Positions 17,898 through 26,976 are shown, counted from the stretch's first letter. The stretch: 64,000 nucleotides of DNA from Bacillota bacterium (GCA_023386315.1 JAEWJZ010000018.1:124001-188000), one strand, 5' to 3'. Program-made: numbers and translations. Notes: a model not told the origin generated them from the letters alone.

Positions 17898-18944
17898 TTA
17901 AACAACTTCTAACAATACGTCTATAACCCCCCCGCACACCATGCCTTCCTCTTCCGCATCCGCTCCGGTCATATCCACATGGCTAAGCAAAACCTTCTCG
18001 TCTTCACTATGCAGCATGTGAATTGCTCTTTGTATAACCTCTGACTCCATACAGCCGCCGCCGATAGTTCCGATGCACCTTCCATCTGGCGTTACCAGCA
18101 TCTTAGTGCCCACATCCCGGGGAGCGGACCCCTTTCTGGCCACAATTGTTACCAGAACATTTCGCCCGTTTTTTTCTTCCGTCTTCAGAATTGTTTGCAA
18201 TATATCTTTCGAATATCCGCTCAAACGCATCTTTTTATTTTTCACTTCAATAATTTCCGCCATAATGGATACACCGATCTCAACCGGAGTTTCTGCATTG
18301 ATGTTCAGACCAATCGGACTGTAAACCTGATCAATAACCGCCTTATCACAGCCATTCATCAACGCGGCCTCCTTTACCTTTGCCACCCTTAACCGGCTTC
18401 CTATCATACCGATGTAGGCATGTTTTTTCCCGGCAATCAGTTCCAGACACGTCTGATCATAGCGGTGGCCTCTTGTCACAATAATAAAATACGTGTTGCT
18501 GCCGCCTTCCACCTGTCTGAGCCCCTGCTCAAATGGCTCACATATAACCTTTGATGCTCCGGCCCGCCGTGCATTGTCCGCAAATTGGGGGCGGTCTTCA
18601 AGCACAGTAACTTCACACCCCATCATCCGGCCAATCTGTATCACTGGAATCGATACATGACCTGCGCCGCATATTACCAGATGAATCTCCTGTCCCAGCC
18701 AGTCGCAGAAAATACGGCTGCCATCAAGCGTAATCAGGCCTTTTCTGCATTGATCGTTATCGCCGACGGCTTTCAGTACCTCTTCACCATGTTCAGAAAA
18801 AAAACCGGACTCGTTCGTCTCACAGATAAGCATTTCATCAGAAAACAAAGCTTTCTGACCAAATGCTTCTCCATCTAACACGGAAGCCACCATATTTCTG
18901 CTATTTGGATTGCAGTCTGCAATCGCGCTGTATAGTTCCAACAT
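17898..18944 (-). CDS. XdhC/CoxI family protein with swapped domain order
   Basis: A 348-residue XdhC-like protein, a family that inserts sulfurated molybdenum cofactor into molybdenum hydroxylases. A Rossmann domain comes first (VICGAGHVSIP about residue 92, MIGSRLRVAKVK, YSPIGLNINAETP), and the CoxI domain comes last (GSAPRDVGTKMLV, TIGGGCMESEV, VCGGVIDVLLE). The usual XdhC has the CoxI part at the N-terminus. It follows gntR by 11 bases, so the two are co-transcribed. No molybdenum hydroxylase gene is in the window; a molybdate-type transporter is 12 kb away. Confidence 0.8.
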   Translation of the reverse strand: MLELYSAIADCNPNSRNMVASVLDGEAFGQKALFSDEMLICETNESGFFSEHGEEVLKAVGDNDQCRKGLITLDGSRIFCDWLGQEIHLVICGAGHVSIPVIQIGRMMGCEVTVLEDRPQFADNARRAGASKVICEPFEQGLRQVEGGSNTYFIIVTRGHRYDQTCLELIAGKKHAYIGMIGSRLRVAKVKEAALMNGCDKAVIDQVYSPIGLNINAETPVEIGVSIMAEIIEVKNKKMRLSGYSKDILQTILKTEEKNGRNVLVTIVARKGSAPRDVGTKMLVTPDGRCIGTIGGGCMESEVIQRAIHMLHSEDEKVLLSHVDMTGADAEEEGMVCGGVIDVLLEVV

Positions 18945-18955
18945 AATTTTTCTCC

Positions 18956-19654
18956 TTAGACCATCATTTTACTATACTTGTTCGTGTAATCCAAATGCTG
19001 CCGCATCGCTTTGCGCGCTGCCACAGAGCTGTGCATTTCAACAGCCAGATAGATGTCTTTGTGCTGTAATAAGAGCATTTTTTTCTTATCCTGATCTGCA
19101 AGGATCAATCGTCTGGCATCTTTAATAAAATCGTCTACAAGAAGTGAAACGGTTCTGAGAATGTTAAATATTAATACATTCCCCGAGCACTCTGCAATCT
19201 TATAATGCAGCTCTTTATCGATCATTGCATTCAGTTCTTCATCCTTGCAGTTCTCGAACCGTTCCATAATTTCTTTTAATTCTGCTAACTGTTCCTCCGT
19301 TATTCTCTTAGCAGCCAGGCCGGCAGCCTCAACTTCCATGATCTTTCTCAGTTCCAGTATGTCTCCGGGATTAGTTCCTTCCAGCATATACATAATTGAT
19401 AAAGGTTCGAACAAATTATCCTGAAAGCTTGATTTAATAAAATTTCCTTCACCCTGTCTGCACTCAATCAATCCAATGACTTCTAATGCACGAAGAGCTT
19501 CCCTGATCGATGCTCTGCTCACCTGTAATTCTTCAACTAAATCTCTCTCAGAAGGAAGCTTGTCTCCTTTTTTTAAAACTCCATTATCAATCATTTCTTT
19601 GATCTGATCCATTACCTGTTCATAAACCTTCGTGTTTTTGATTGGGCTGAACAT
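18956..19654 (-). CDS. GntR family transcriptional regulator, FadR/LldR subfamily
   Basis: About 232 residues: an N-terminal winged helix (KLPSERDLVEEL, SRASIREALRALE) and an all-helical FCD ligand domain whose metal-site residues include Asp and His in LRKIMEVEAAGL and KELHYKIAE. The start at 19654 follows AGGAGG by 6 bases. FCD regulators of this group respond to lactate or other small acids and bind TGGTnnnACCA. Such a site lies upstream of etfB, so control of lactate use is the best inference. It is co-transcribed with xdhC. Confidence 0.87.
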   Translation of the reverse strand: MFSPIKNTKVYEQVMDQIKEMIDNGVLKKGDKLPSERDLVEELQVSRASIREALRALEVIGLIECRQGEGNFIKSSFQDNLFEPLSIMYMLEGTNPGDILELRKIMEVEAAGLAAKRITEEQLAELKEIMERFENCKDEELNAMIDKELHYKIAECSGNVLIFNILRTVSLLVDDFIKDARRLILADQDKKKMLLLQHKDIYLAVEMHSSVAARKAMRQHLDYTNKYSKMMV

Positions 19655-19772
19655 CTTATCCTCCTGCTTCCTGTCATGTTTCATAATATTATACATTTAA
19701 AATCATATTAACTCATCACCATCAGCAGGTCAAGCATATGCATGAAATATCCATTTTCATTGAATCAGCCCA

Positions 19773-20516
19773 TCATTTTTTTGCTGCTATGGTAAAGATT
19801 GGTGTGGGATTATAAAACTGGTTTATTTCACTGTAAATTCTGTCTCCAACCTGTTCGTCAAGCATGATATCCTTAAATCCTGCAGATCTCAGCAACTGCA
19901 CATCCCATGCAGGTCTTGGATTTGAGACAGGGCGAAGCTCAGTCTTTAAATGTTCGTATGCATTCCATTGTTCCTGTGTTATTTTCGCATGTGCATGGTT
20001 TTCCGGCAGTTTCTGCTGTTCATCCTCTCTGCTGTAATCCCCGTCAAAATTAATGAGCACGCCATCCTTCTTCAGAAGACGGTGCCATTTTTCATAAGCT
20101 TTTCTAAGATCCGGCAATGTCCACGCAACATTGCGGGTAACAATCGCATCAAAACTATTATCTGCAAACTCAGGCATTTCCGCATCCATCACATAAAATG
20201 CAGCAGGTATCCCAAGAATTTTAGAAGTTTTTCTTGCTTCAAGAATCATTTTCTCAGTGAGATCAATTCCGGTCAGATCGTGGCCTTCCGCCGCAAGCAG
20301 GAAGCAAAAAAATCCGGTTCCTGTACCAATATCCAGTATTTTAAGACCTTTCCTGGCAGGAAGATACTTTTGAAGCTCCTCCAGCCACCGCCCGCGCATA
20401 TCAGAATTCAGTTCCAGTATTTTCAGTTCGTTAAATATCTCCGCGCGTGAAGTCCAATAGTCTGTTACCTCTTCTTTTATTTTTTCATTGAAACTTTTGT
20501 CATTTACCTGAATCAT
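19773..20516 (-). CDS. class I SAM-dependent methyltransferase (second of a flanking pair)
   Basis: About 247 residues. SAM motif I is LDIGTGTGFFCFLLA, followed by GIDLTEKMI and a DAIVTRNVAWTLPDL motif IV. It resembles the methyltransferase at 25724-26461, with the same TRNV-WTL-P motif, similar length and the same N- and C-terminal features, so the two are paralogues. It is the last gene of the transporter operon, 24 bases after the SBP. The start is placed at 20516, about 10 bases after GGAGG. The methyl acceptor is unknown; a small molecule handled by the transporter is inferred. Confidence 0.82.
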   Translation of the reverse strand: MIQVNDKSFNEKIKEEVTDYWTSRAEIFNELKILELNSDMRGRWLEELQKYLPARKGLKILDIGTGTGFFCFLLAAEGHDLTGIDLTEKMILEARKTSKILGIPAAFYVMDAEMPEFADNSFDAIVTRNVAWTLPDLRKAYEKWHRLLKKDGVLINFDGDYSREDEQQKLPENHAHAKITQEQWNAYEHLKTELRPVSNPRPAWDVQLLRSAGFKDIMLDEQVGDRIYSEINQFYNPTPIFTIAAKK

Positions 20517-20540
20517 AAGTAACTGTTCCTCCATTGCCTG

Positions 20541-22127
20541 CTAATGATTAATAGATGTATTTTCATCAACCCAGTAGAAATCTGCAGGGGTAGAATTAAT
20601 TCCATCAACATGATTCTTCATAATAAAGTTCATAACTGGATAACAAAAATAAATCGCCGCAGCATCATTCAAAAGAATCTGCTCTGCCCGTTTTGTTAAG
20701 TCTTTTCTCTGGTTTGGATCTGCAGTTACATGTATCTGATCCATAAGGGAATTAAACTCCTTACTGTCATATCCTGTTGCATTATATGTACCGCCCGCTT
20801 TAAAATAGGTATTGATCTGGTTCTCAGGATCTCCGCAGTTCATGATATTAATGCTCATACAAAGCAAATCATAATCACCTGTCTTCTGCATGTCCATAAC
20901 AGTCTGTGTATCATGCACTTTGGGAGTGACTTTAATTCCCACTGTGGCCATTGCTGCCTGAGCTGCCTCTACAACGATCTGCTGTTCCGGGCGTCCGGTA
21001 TAATAAACAAAGCGAAGATTGATTGGTTCTCCAGCCGGTGTTTCCCGGAAACCATCTCCGTCTGTGTCTGCATATCCTGCATCATCCAGTAATTTCTTTG
21101 CATTTTCAGGATTGTATGCGTTGGGATCCGTCAGTGTATCATATCCATAATCGGATGCGGAAGTTATGAGTGTCTTACCAGGCACATACTGATTTTTCAG
21201 CAAATTTTTACAGTAAGATTCTTTATCCTGCATTTGAAGAATTGCTTCACGAAGCACCTTATCACCCAGCTGTCCGTTCAGATTCATAAAACCGATGGTA
21301 GTACGCCCGCTGGGGTTAGTTTTAATCTTATAGTCACTGTTTTTTTCAAACGTACCAATATCATTCATGCTGACATTATATACCGCATCGAAGTCACCTG
21401 ACTGAAGTCCCATACTGATTGTGGATTGATCCTCAGAATAAATAAACTCAATCCGATCCGTCTTCACTTCACCGTTCCAGTAATTTTTATTTTTAACTAC
21501 CACACATTTCTTTGTCGCAGAATCAAAAGATTCACATACATACGGACCGGTTCCGATTGGACCGTTATCAGCAATTTTACTGTTATCAACAGATGTATCA
21601 ATAATACAGAATAATGGATCAGCCAGCTTGTTCGGCAGGATTGGTTCCGGCTTTTCCGTGGTAATAACCAGTTTCAGACCGTCAGCTTCAATAGAAACAG
21701 GCGTAAAATATTCGGCACCTCTTTCCCCGTTCTCAAAAACATTCTCCAGAGATTTTTTTACTGCCTCTGCGTCCATTTTATTTCCATTAGAAAATGTCAC
21801 ATTATCTTTCATGGTAAAAGTCCATACCGTATTGTCATCATTGGAAGAATAACCATCTTCTGTAAGCCATCCGGATATGGAATAATCATCATTCATTTTT
21901 GTTAAAGTCTGGCATATGCCATAACGTACCGGATACCAGCCATTATAGGCCTGAATGGGATCCAATGTGCCGGCGGACTGACCGCTTCCGATCACCAGTG
22001 TCTTTTTACCTTGTGCTGCATCATTAGATTTCTTAGCAGTGTCAGCCGATCCGCACCCAGCCAGCAATCCGCCGCACATGACTGTACTCATAAGAAACGC
22101 AATCATTTTTTTAACTCTTACTTTCAT
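20541..22127 (-). CDS. ABC transporter substrate-binding lipoprotein, family 5 (NikA/OppA type)
   Basis: 528-residue lipoprotein with signal peptide and lipobox LAGC (MKVRVKKMIAFLM at the start). It has family 5 features: GTLDPIQAYNGWY near the N-terminus, GTGPYVCESF, and DPNAYNPENAKKLLDDAGY. The ligand may be a peptide, a nickel chelate or a metallophore. GGAGG stands 7 bases before the ATG. It lies between the ATPases and the second methyltransferase. Confidence 0.87.
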   Translation of the reverse strand: MKVRVKKMIAFLMSTVMCGGLLAGCGSADTAKKSNDAAQGKKTLVIGSGQSAGTLDPIQAYNGWYPVRYGICQTLTKMNDDYSISGWLTEDGYSSNDDNTVWTFTMKDNVTFSNGNKMDAEAVKKSLENVFENGERGAEYFTPVSIEADGLKLVITTEKPEPILPNKLADPLFCIIDTSVDNSKIADNGPIGTGPYVCESFDSATKKCVVVKNKNYWNGEVKTDRIEFIYSEDQSTISMGLQSGDFDAVYNVSMNDIGTFEKNSDYKIKTNPSGRTTIGFMNLNGQLGDKVLREAILQMQDKESYCKNLLKNQYVPGKTLITSASDYGYDTLTDPNAYNPENAKKLLDDAGYADTDGDGFRETPAGEPINLRFVYYTGRPEQQIVVEAAQAAMATVGIKVTPKVHDTQTVMDMQKTGDYDLLCMSINIMNCGDPENQINTYFKAGGTYNATGYDSKEFNSLMDQIHVTADPNQRKDLTKRAEQILLNDAAAIYFCYPVMNFIMKNHVDGINSTPADFYWVDENTSINH

Positions 22128-22155
22128 AATTCATCCTCCATGTAATAAAAAAACT

Positions 22156-23109
22156 TTACCGATGACAGGCTACCAGGTGATAAGGTTCTATCTCTTTTAA
22201 TTTTGGTTTTTCTGATTCACAAACCTTCCTGCAATGACTGCATCGATTTCTGAAAGGACAGCCTGCCGGTACATTCAAAAGACTGGGTACTTCGCTTTCA
22301 ATACTCACAATTTCCTTTGAAAAATCCATATGCACATCAAAGATGGAGTCCAGTAAAGCCTGTGTATATGGATGTCTGGCATTTACACTGACTTCGTTCC
22401 CACTCATAATCTCAACAATATTCCCCAGATACATGACTGCCACCTGATGTGCAAATTGCTGTACCAATGCCAGATCGTGACTGATAAAGCCTATGGAAAC
22501 ATGTTTTTTATTCTGAAGTTTTATAAGCAGTTCCACTATCGTTTTCTGTACAGAAACATCAAGTGCTGATGTTATTTCATCACATACAATCACTTCCGGT
22601 TCCAGTGCAAGGGCTCTGGCAATCCCTACACGCTGCCTCTGTCCGCCGCTCATGTCATGAGGGTAACGTTCAGCAAAGTTTTCCGGAAGTTCTACCATTT
22701 CAAGAAGCTCCCTGGCTTTTGAATCCATTTGTTTTCTATCAATTAAGCGGAAGTTAAAAAGCGGTTCACATATAATTTCTTTCACTTTCATCCTGGGATG
22801 AAATGCTTCCGATGGATCCTGGAATATCAACTGAATGTTTCTTCGGTTTAAGCGCAGCTCCTCACCTTTTAGTTCCAGCATATTTCTTCCATGAAAGAAT
22901 AGTTCCCCGGAAGACGGTTTTTCAAGGCCCGCTGCCATCCGCATAAAAGTGCTTTTCCCACAGCCGCTCTCTCCAACGATTCCAAGCGTCTGGTTCTTAT
23001 AGAAGTTAAGGCTGACATCCTCACAGGCAGTCAAACGCCTGTTTCTGGAAAATTGAAATTTTTTTGTGACATGCTTTGCTTCAAGAATCAGATTCTCCTT
23101 CTCATACAT
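22156..23109 (-). CDS. ABC transporter ATP-binding protein, NikE/OppF type
   Basis: About 317 residues. Walker A is GESGCGKST, signature MSGGQRQRVGIARAL, Walker B VIVCDEITSALD, plus the C-terminal Cys motif of Opp/Dpp ATPases (GCPFRNRCSHCRKVC) that binds an iron-sulfur cluster in relatives. The start is set at 23109, about 8 bases after AGGAGG; it overlaps the upstream ATPase by 8 bases, so the two are coupled. Confidence 0.9.
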   Translation of the reverse strand: MYEKENLILEAKHVTKKFQFSRNRRLTACEDVSLNFYKNQTLGIVGESGCGKSTFMRMAAGLEKPSSGELFFHGRNMLELKGEELRLNRRNIQLIFQDPSEAFHPRMKVKEIICEPLFNFRLIDRKQMDSKARELLEMVELPENFAERYPHDMSGGQRQRVGIARALALEPEVIVCDEITSALDVSVQKTIVELLIKLQNKKHVSIGFISHDLALVQQFAHQVAVMYLGNIVEIMSGNEVSVNARHPYTQALLDSIFDVHMDFSKEIVSIESEVPSLLNVPAGCPFRNRCSHCRKVCESEKPKLKEIEPYHLVACHR

Positions 23110-23890
23110 GGTAACAGCCTCCTGCCGATGGCACTGCAGATAAAAGATTTTTTGTATAGTCCACCTTGGAATTATGCAAAATATGTTCCCGGTCACCGCT
23201 GTCTGTAACTTTCCCATCCTTCATGATCAGAATACGATCAGACATATATGCTGCCAGAGCCAGGTTATGTGTTATCATAATAATTCCAGTACCATAATCT
23301 TCTTTCAGCTTCATCATCTGCCGCACAATCTGTGCCTGGGTGGTTACATCTAACGCGCTTGTGGGCTCATCTGCAAGCAGCAGCTTCGGCCGGAAAAACA
23401 TGGCGAATGCAATACCAACACGCTGTTTCATACCGCCTGAAAGCTGAAACGGATAGCTGTTCATAATATGCTCCCCGTCAGGCAGACGCACACTCTTAAG
23501 CATCTGCACGCCCTTTTCCCATGCTTCTCTTTTGGTATAAGTTCCATGTGCCCGGATATATTCAACAAACTGGGATCCGATTGTCCGTACCGGATTCATC
23601 ATAGCTCCCGAATCCTGAAAGATCATTGATATTTCTGTTCCGCGGATTTTTCTCCACTCATTCACCGTATAGTTTAAAAGAGATCGTCCCTCAAAAAAGA
23701 TATCCCCTTGTGTAACGGTTGCCTGCTCCGGCAGATTTCCCTGCACGGCCCGGAGAACGGAAGTTTTCCCGCTTCCGCTTTCCCCAACCAGACAACAGAT
23801 TTCTCCCTGCTTTATGTGCAGCGAGAAATTCTCAACTGCAGGCTTATCACTATTTTTATATGTAACCGTAATATTTTGTATTTCCAGCAT
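23102..23890 (-). CDS. ABC transporter ATP-binding protein, NikD/OppD type
   Basis: About 262 residues. Walker A GESGSGKTS, signature LSGGMKQRVGIAFAM, Walker B LLLADEPTSALD, H-loop ITHNLALA. It is slightly short because the C-terminal oligopeptide extension and Cys cluster are missing, as in NikD. The start at 23890 lies 6 bases after AGGAGG. Confidence 0.9.
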   Translation of the reverse strand: MLEIQNITVTYKNSDKPAVENFSLHIKQGEICCLVGESGSGKTSVLRAVQGNLPEQATVTQGDIFFEGRSLLNYTVNEWRKIRGTEISMIFQDSGAMMNPVRTIGSQFVEYIRAHGTYTKREAWEKGVQMLKSVRLPDGEHIMNSYPFQLSGGMKQRVGIAFAMFFRPKLLLADEPTSALDVTTQAQIVRQMMKLKEDYGTGIIMITHNLALAAYMSDRILIMKDGKVTDSGDREHILHNSKVDYTKNLLSAVPSAGGCYHV

Positions 23891-23916
23891 TGCTTCCTCC
23901 TGCTGCCAGACTGTCT

Positions 23917-24750
23917 TCACTCATTTCCCGTATCCAGAATGTCTCTCAGACTATCTCCCATCAGATTAAAAATAACCACAACAGTAAATATGGCCAGTCC
24001 CGGAAAAAACATCATCCATGGGGAATTCTGCAAATAGGCACGCCCCTCATTTAACATCAGTCCCCATTCAGGGGTTGGAGGCTGTGCTCCAAATCCAAGA
24101 AATGAAAGTGCAGCCAGTTCAAGCATCATAGTGCCGATATCAGTGACTGCAGTCACGATCAGAATCGGCATTGTCATCTTAAGTATGTATTTTCTTAGAA
24201 TATATCCGGTCCTTGATCCTGTGAGTACTGCTGCCGACACATAGTCCTTATTCTTTATTCTCAGAACCATGCTTCTGGCAAGACGTGCATACTTCGTCCA
24301 GCTGACAGCTACTATCGCAATAACCGCATTCATAAGACTGGATCCAAGAATTCCGGCTATTGCAATTGCCAGTACAAGTCCGGGAAATGAAATCATCATA
24401 TCGGAAATTCTCATAATAATGGAATCAGTCACCCCGCCGAAATAACCCGCGAGAATGCCAAGTGCCGAACCAGCGGCAAGTGTTACAAATACCAATAACA
24501 TTGCCGATGCCAGGGACGTCCGTGTTCCATAAATAACGCGGGAAAACAGATCACGTCCCAGTTTATCCGTTCCAAACCAATGATATGCATCAGGTGGCTG
24601 TTCCACATTGGATATCACTGCTTCATACGGATCATGTGTTGCAATAAAAGGAGCAAAAACAGCAGCTGCAATAACTAACAGGGACAAAATTAAAAAGGCT
24701 GTGAACTGTTTATGTTGTTTACAAAATGCAAGTACTTTCCCCACGGCCAT
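23917..24750 (-). CDS. ABC transporter permease, NikC/DppC type
   Basis: About 277 residues with five or six membrane helices, the N-terminal periplasmic motif HWFGTDKLGRDLFSRVIYG typical of DppC/NikC, and the coupling loop SAAVLTGSRTGYILRKYIL. It overlaps the stop of the NikB-like permease (ATG just after TGA). Confidence 0.9.
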   Translation of the reverse strand: MAVGKVLAFCKQHKQFTAFLILSLLVIAAAVFAPFIATHDPYEAVISNVEQPPDAYHWFGTDKLGRDLFSRVIYGTRTSLASAMLLVFVTLAAGSALGILAGYFGGVTDSIIMRISDMMISFPGLVLAIAIAGILGSSLMNAVIAIVAVSWTKYARLARSMVLRIKNKDYVSAAVLTGSRTGYILRKYILKMTMPILIVTAVTDIGTMMLELAALSFLGFGAQPPTPEWGLMLNEGRAYLQNSPWMMFFPGLAIFTVVVIFNLMGDSLRDILDTGNE

Positions 24751-25685
24751 CACCTCACTTTCGTCCTCGGATCTAAAATTCCGTATGATATATCAATAGC
24801 CAGATTGGTCACCATATAAATAAAAGCTGTCCAGAGAACATACCCCTGAATCAATGGATAATCTCTGGCTGCGACCGCGGTCGCAGCCAGACTGCCTAAT
24901 CCCGGATAAGAAAAAATCACTTCCACAACCGCCGTTCCCCCAAGAAGCGATCCAAAGGATAAGCCAAGCAATGTTACTAAGGGAAGAAGCGCATTTGGAA
25001 AAACATGTGCCCAGTAAACTGTACTCTCCTTTATTCCTCTGGTCCTGGCACCTGTAACATAATCCTTATGTAGTTCTTCCAATACAGCGGCACGAACCTG
25101 CCTGGTATATTTTGCTGCCATGGAAAACGCAAGTGTAACAGCCGGCAGAATCATTTTCTTAAATCCTGTATCCGTGGATATGACAGGCAGAAGCTTTAAC
25201 TTCAGCGCAACAATATAAATAAGCATAACCCCAAGCCAGAAGCCTGGCAAAGATACTCCAATAAACGAAAAAATGCGTATGATATAATCTGCTGCCTTAT
25301 TATGCTTCACTGCTGAAAGAACTCCAAAGGGAACGGAAACCCCGAGCATAAGAATCAGGGAAAACAATGTGAGTTTTAACGTCGGCCAGAGTCTCTGCAG
25401 CAGCACAGTAACAACTGGTTTATTCAGTGAATAAGAGGTTCCAAAATCTCCGTGCAGGCATCCAAAGATCCAGTTGAAATACTGCATCAAAAATGGAGCA
25501 TTTAATCCCATCTCCTCCCGCATGGTGTTTAGCACCTCTTCACTGGGAACGCCGCCGTTTACGGCATACATTGCTTTAACAGGATCACCTGGCGCAAGAT
25601 AAATAAGGCAGAATGTTAAAAAGCTGATACCAAACAATACAATGATAATCTGCAGGATACGTCCGGTTGTTTTTTCCTTTGTCAC
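24750..25685 (-). CDS. ABC transporter permease, NikB/DppB type
   Basis: 311 residues, six helices, with the DppB features LTFCLIYLAPGDP near the N-terminus, DFGTSYS and a coupling loop LHKDYVTGARTRGIKES. It starts with GTG at 25685 after GGAGAAAG. It follows the first methyltransferase by about 40 bases. Confidence 0.9.
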   Translation of the reverse strand: MTKEKTTGRILQIIIVLFGISFLTFCLIYLAPGDPVKAMYAVNGGVPSEEVLNTMREEMGLNAPFLMQYFNWIFGCLHGDFGTSYSLNKPVVTVLLQRLWPTLKLTLFSLILMLGVSVPFGVLSAVKHNKAADYIIRIFSFIGVSLPGFWLGVMLIYIVALKLKLLPVISTDTGFKKMILPAVTLAFSMAAKYTRQVRAAVLEELHKDYVTGARTRGIKESTVYWAHVFPNALLPLVTLLGLSFGSLLGGTAVVEVIFSYPGLGSLAATAVAARDYPLIQGYVLWTAFIYMVTNLAIDISYGILDPRTKVR

Positions 25686-25723
25686 CTTTCTCCATTCCTT
25701 TCCCTAATTTATTAAAATTTACT

Positions 25724-26461
25724 TTATCTTAACTTTCTTGCACAGATCTCGAACAATGGTGACTCTCCATAAAGATCTTTCTCCCATTCTTCGTAAATAT
25801 TTTCACCAATATCATCCTGTATCTGTACACCCATACCATATTTTTCAAGAATTTCCCTGTCCCATTCCGGACGCAGAGTACTTGTCAAAGGGGCAGCTGC
25901 AAAAAATTCCATATTTTCAACTGCCACAATCTCTCTCTGTCCATATCTGCGAAAATACCGTTCTTCCCTCTCTCTGACACATCTCAGCCTGTCTTCGTCA
26001 AAGAAATGCAGATGCCAGTTGGCATCATAGATCAGGAGCAGACCATTCTTCTTCAATATTCTCTTCCATTCACGGTAGACCTGTTCCGGATATTCCAGGG
26101 TCCATGTGACATTTCTGGTCACAATCACATCAAATTCCTCATTCTGAAATTCCATATGATTAAGATCCATTTTTCTAAATTCGGCTGATACACCCAGTTT
26201 TCTGGCATTTTCTCTGGCGCACGTAATCATTGCTTCCGAGTAATCAATTGCCGTTACCTGCTGTCCCTCCTCCGAAAGAATACATGTAAAAAAGCCTGGT
26301 CCTGTACCGGCATCTAAAATCTTTAATCCTTTTTTTCCTTCCAGGTGTTCCCCAATCTGCCTCTTCCAGGCATCTTTTCGAAATGACGACAGTTCTGAAA
26401 CTATGTAACGGTTATAATCCTCCCCATCACCCCAGGGTTTTTGACTTTCATCTCTGTTCAT
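25724..26461 (-). CDS. class I SAM-dependent methyltransferase (first of a flanking pair)
   Basis: About 245 residues; motif I LDAGTGPGFFTCILS, then AIDYSEAMI and the DVIVTRNVTWTLEYPEQ motif IV. It is paralogous to the methyltransferase at the other end of the operon. It is the first gene of a seven-gene operon: methyltransferase, two permeases, two ATPases, SBP, methyltransferase. The start at 26461 follows GGGAGC; an upstream TTG is possible. Acceptor unknown. Confidence 0.83.
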   Translation of the reverse strand: MNRDESQKPWGDGEDYNRYIVSELSSFRKDAWKRQIGEHLEGKKGLKILDAGTGPGFFTCILSEEGQQVTAIDYSEAMITCARENARKLGVSAEFRKMDLNHMEFQNEEFDVIVTRNVTWTLEYPEQVYREWKRILKKNGLLLIYDANWHLHFFDEDRLRCVREREERYFRRYGQREIVAVENMEFFAAAPLTSTLRPEWDREILEKYGMGVQIQDDIGENIYEEWEKDLYGESPLFEICARKLR

Positions 26462-26517
26462 TAATCCAGCTCCCAATTCTGTCTTTATGTTGTTTTGTAT
26501 GACTATAATAAATACGA

Positions 26518-26546
26518 ATAATAAGTATATTTGATCCGCCAGTCAA
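26518..26546 (-). promoter_or_regulatory. promoter of the methyltransferase/Nik-type operon
   Basis: TTGACT (26541-26546), a 17-base spacer and TATTAT (26518-26523) stand about 57 bases before the first methyltransferase. An imperfect inverted repeat AAATAC-N9-GTATATTT overlaps the -10 and could be an operator; it does not match the NikR box GTATGA-N16-TCATAC. Confidence 0.6.
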
Positions 26547-26596
26547 TACCGTTTTTCTTTTCATCAGGTCACATAGTTGAAATTATACTTTAATAC

Positions 26597-26619
26597 CCAA
26601 TGGCTCACAAGCCATGGGA
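26597..26619 (-). repeat. isolated hairpin, IS200/IS605-end-like
   Basis: On the minus strand CCCATGGCT-TGTG-AGCCATTGGG folds into a 9-bp stem with one bulged T. It has no U-tract and no gene immediately beside it, and resembles the subterminal palindromes of IS200/IS605-type elements. No transposase is present, so this is at most a remnant. Confidence 0.35.
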
Positions 26620-26702
26620 GGGGATATATCTTCTGCTTTATATAAGTTTTTTACACTACTGTAACGCATGAATATTTTTCATCACTTCATCTTGAAGTAA
26701 AA

Positions 26703-26728
26703 AAACCTGAGCCCTCCAGCTCAAGTTT
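26703..26728 (-). terminator. terminator of the small DUF7662-like gene
   Basis: On the minus strand AAACTTGAGC pairs with GCTCAGGTTT (one mismatch) over a 6-base loop and a run of T follows, 5 bases past the stop codon. Confidence 0.7.
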
Positions 26729-26733
26729 TCTAC

Positions 26734-26937
26734 TTATAAAATATTGAAAATAACAGTTTTTTCTTTCATGGATATCTTCCCTACCTGATACCCATATTCA
26801 GCTAATTCTTTTTTGTATGTCAAAAAAGAGTGATCCAGCGGTATTCCTGCAATCGCACCAATTTCATCAAAAGTCAATTTGAATGACGGACTGCCATTCT
26901 TCTGAACATATTCCCATAATGCATTGTATTTACTCAT
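26734..26937 (-). CDS. small conserved protein, DUF7662-like
   Basis: 67 residues starting MSKYNALWEYVQ, with KLTFDEIGAIAGIPLDHSFL and a basic C-terminus (KISMKEKTVIFNIL). Similar short proteins are common in Clostridia; I believe the Pfam name is DUF7662. The start at 26937 follows a poly-G/GGAG run by about 6 bases; a longer frame just translates that G run. Function unknown; a compact alpha/beta fold seems likely. Confidence 0.65.
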   Translation of the reverse strand: MSKYNALWEYVQKNGSPSFKLTFDEIGAIAGIPLDHSFLTYKKELAEYGYQVGKISMKEKTVIFNIL

Positions 26938-26976
26938 TTTACTCCCCCCCCCTCTCATTCCGGAATTTATACTTTC

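Noticed and set aside
26461..26560. Nickel-responsive NikR operator for the Nik-type operon
   Set aside because: GTATGA occurs at 26497-26502 but no TCATAC half-site follows at the required 16-base spacing.
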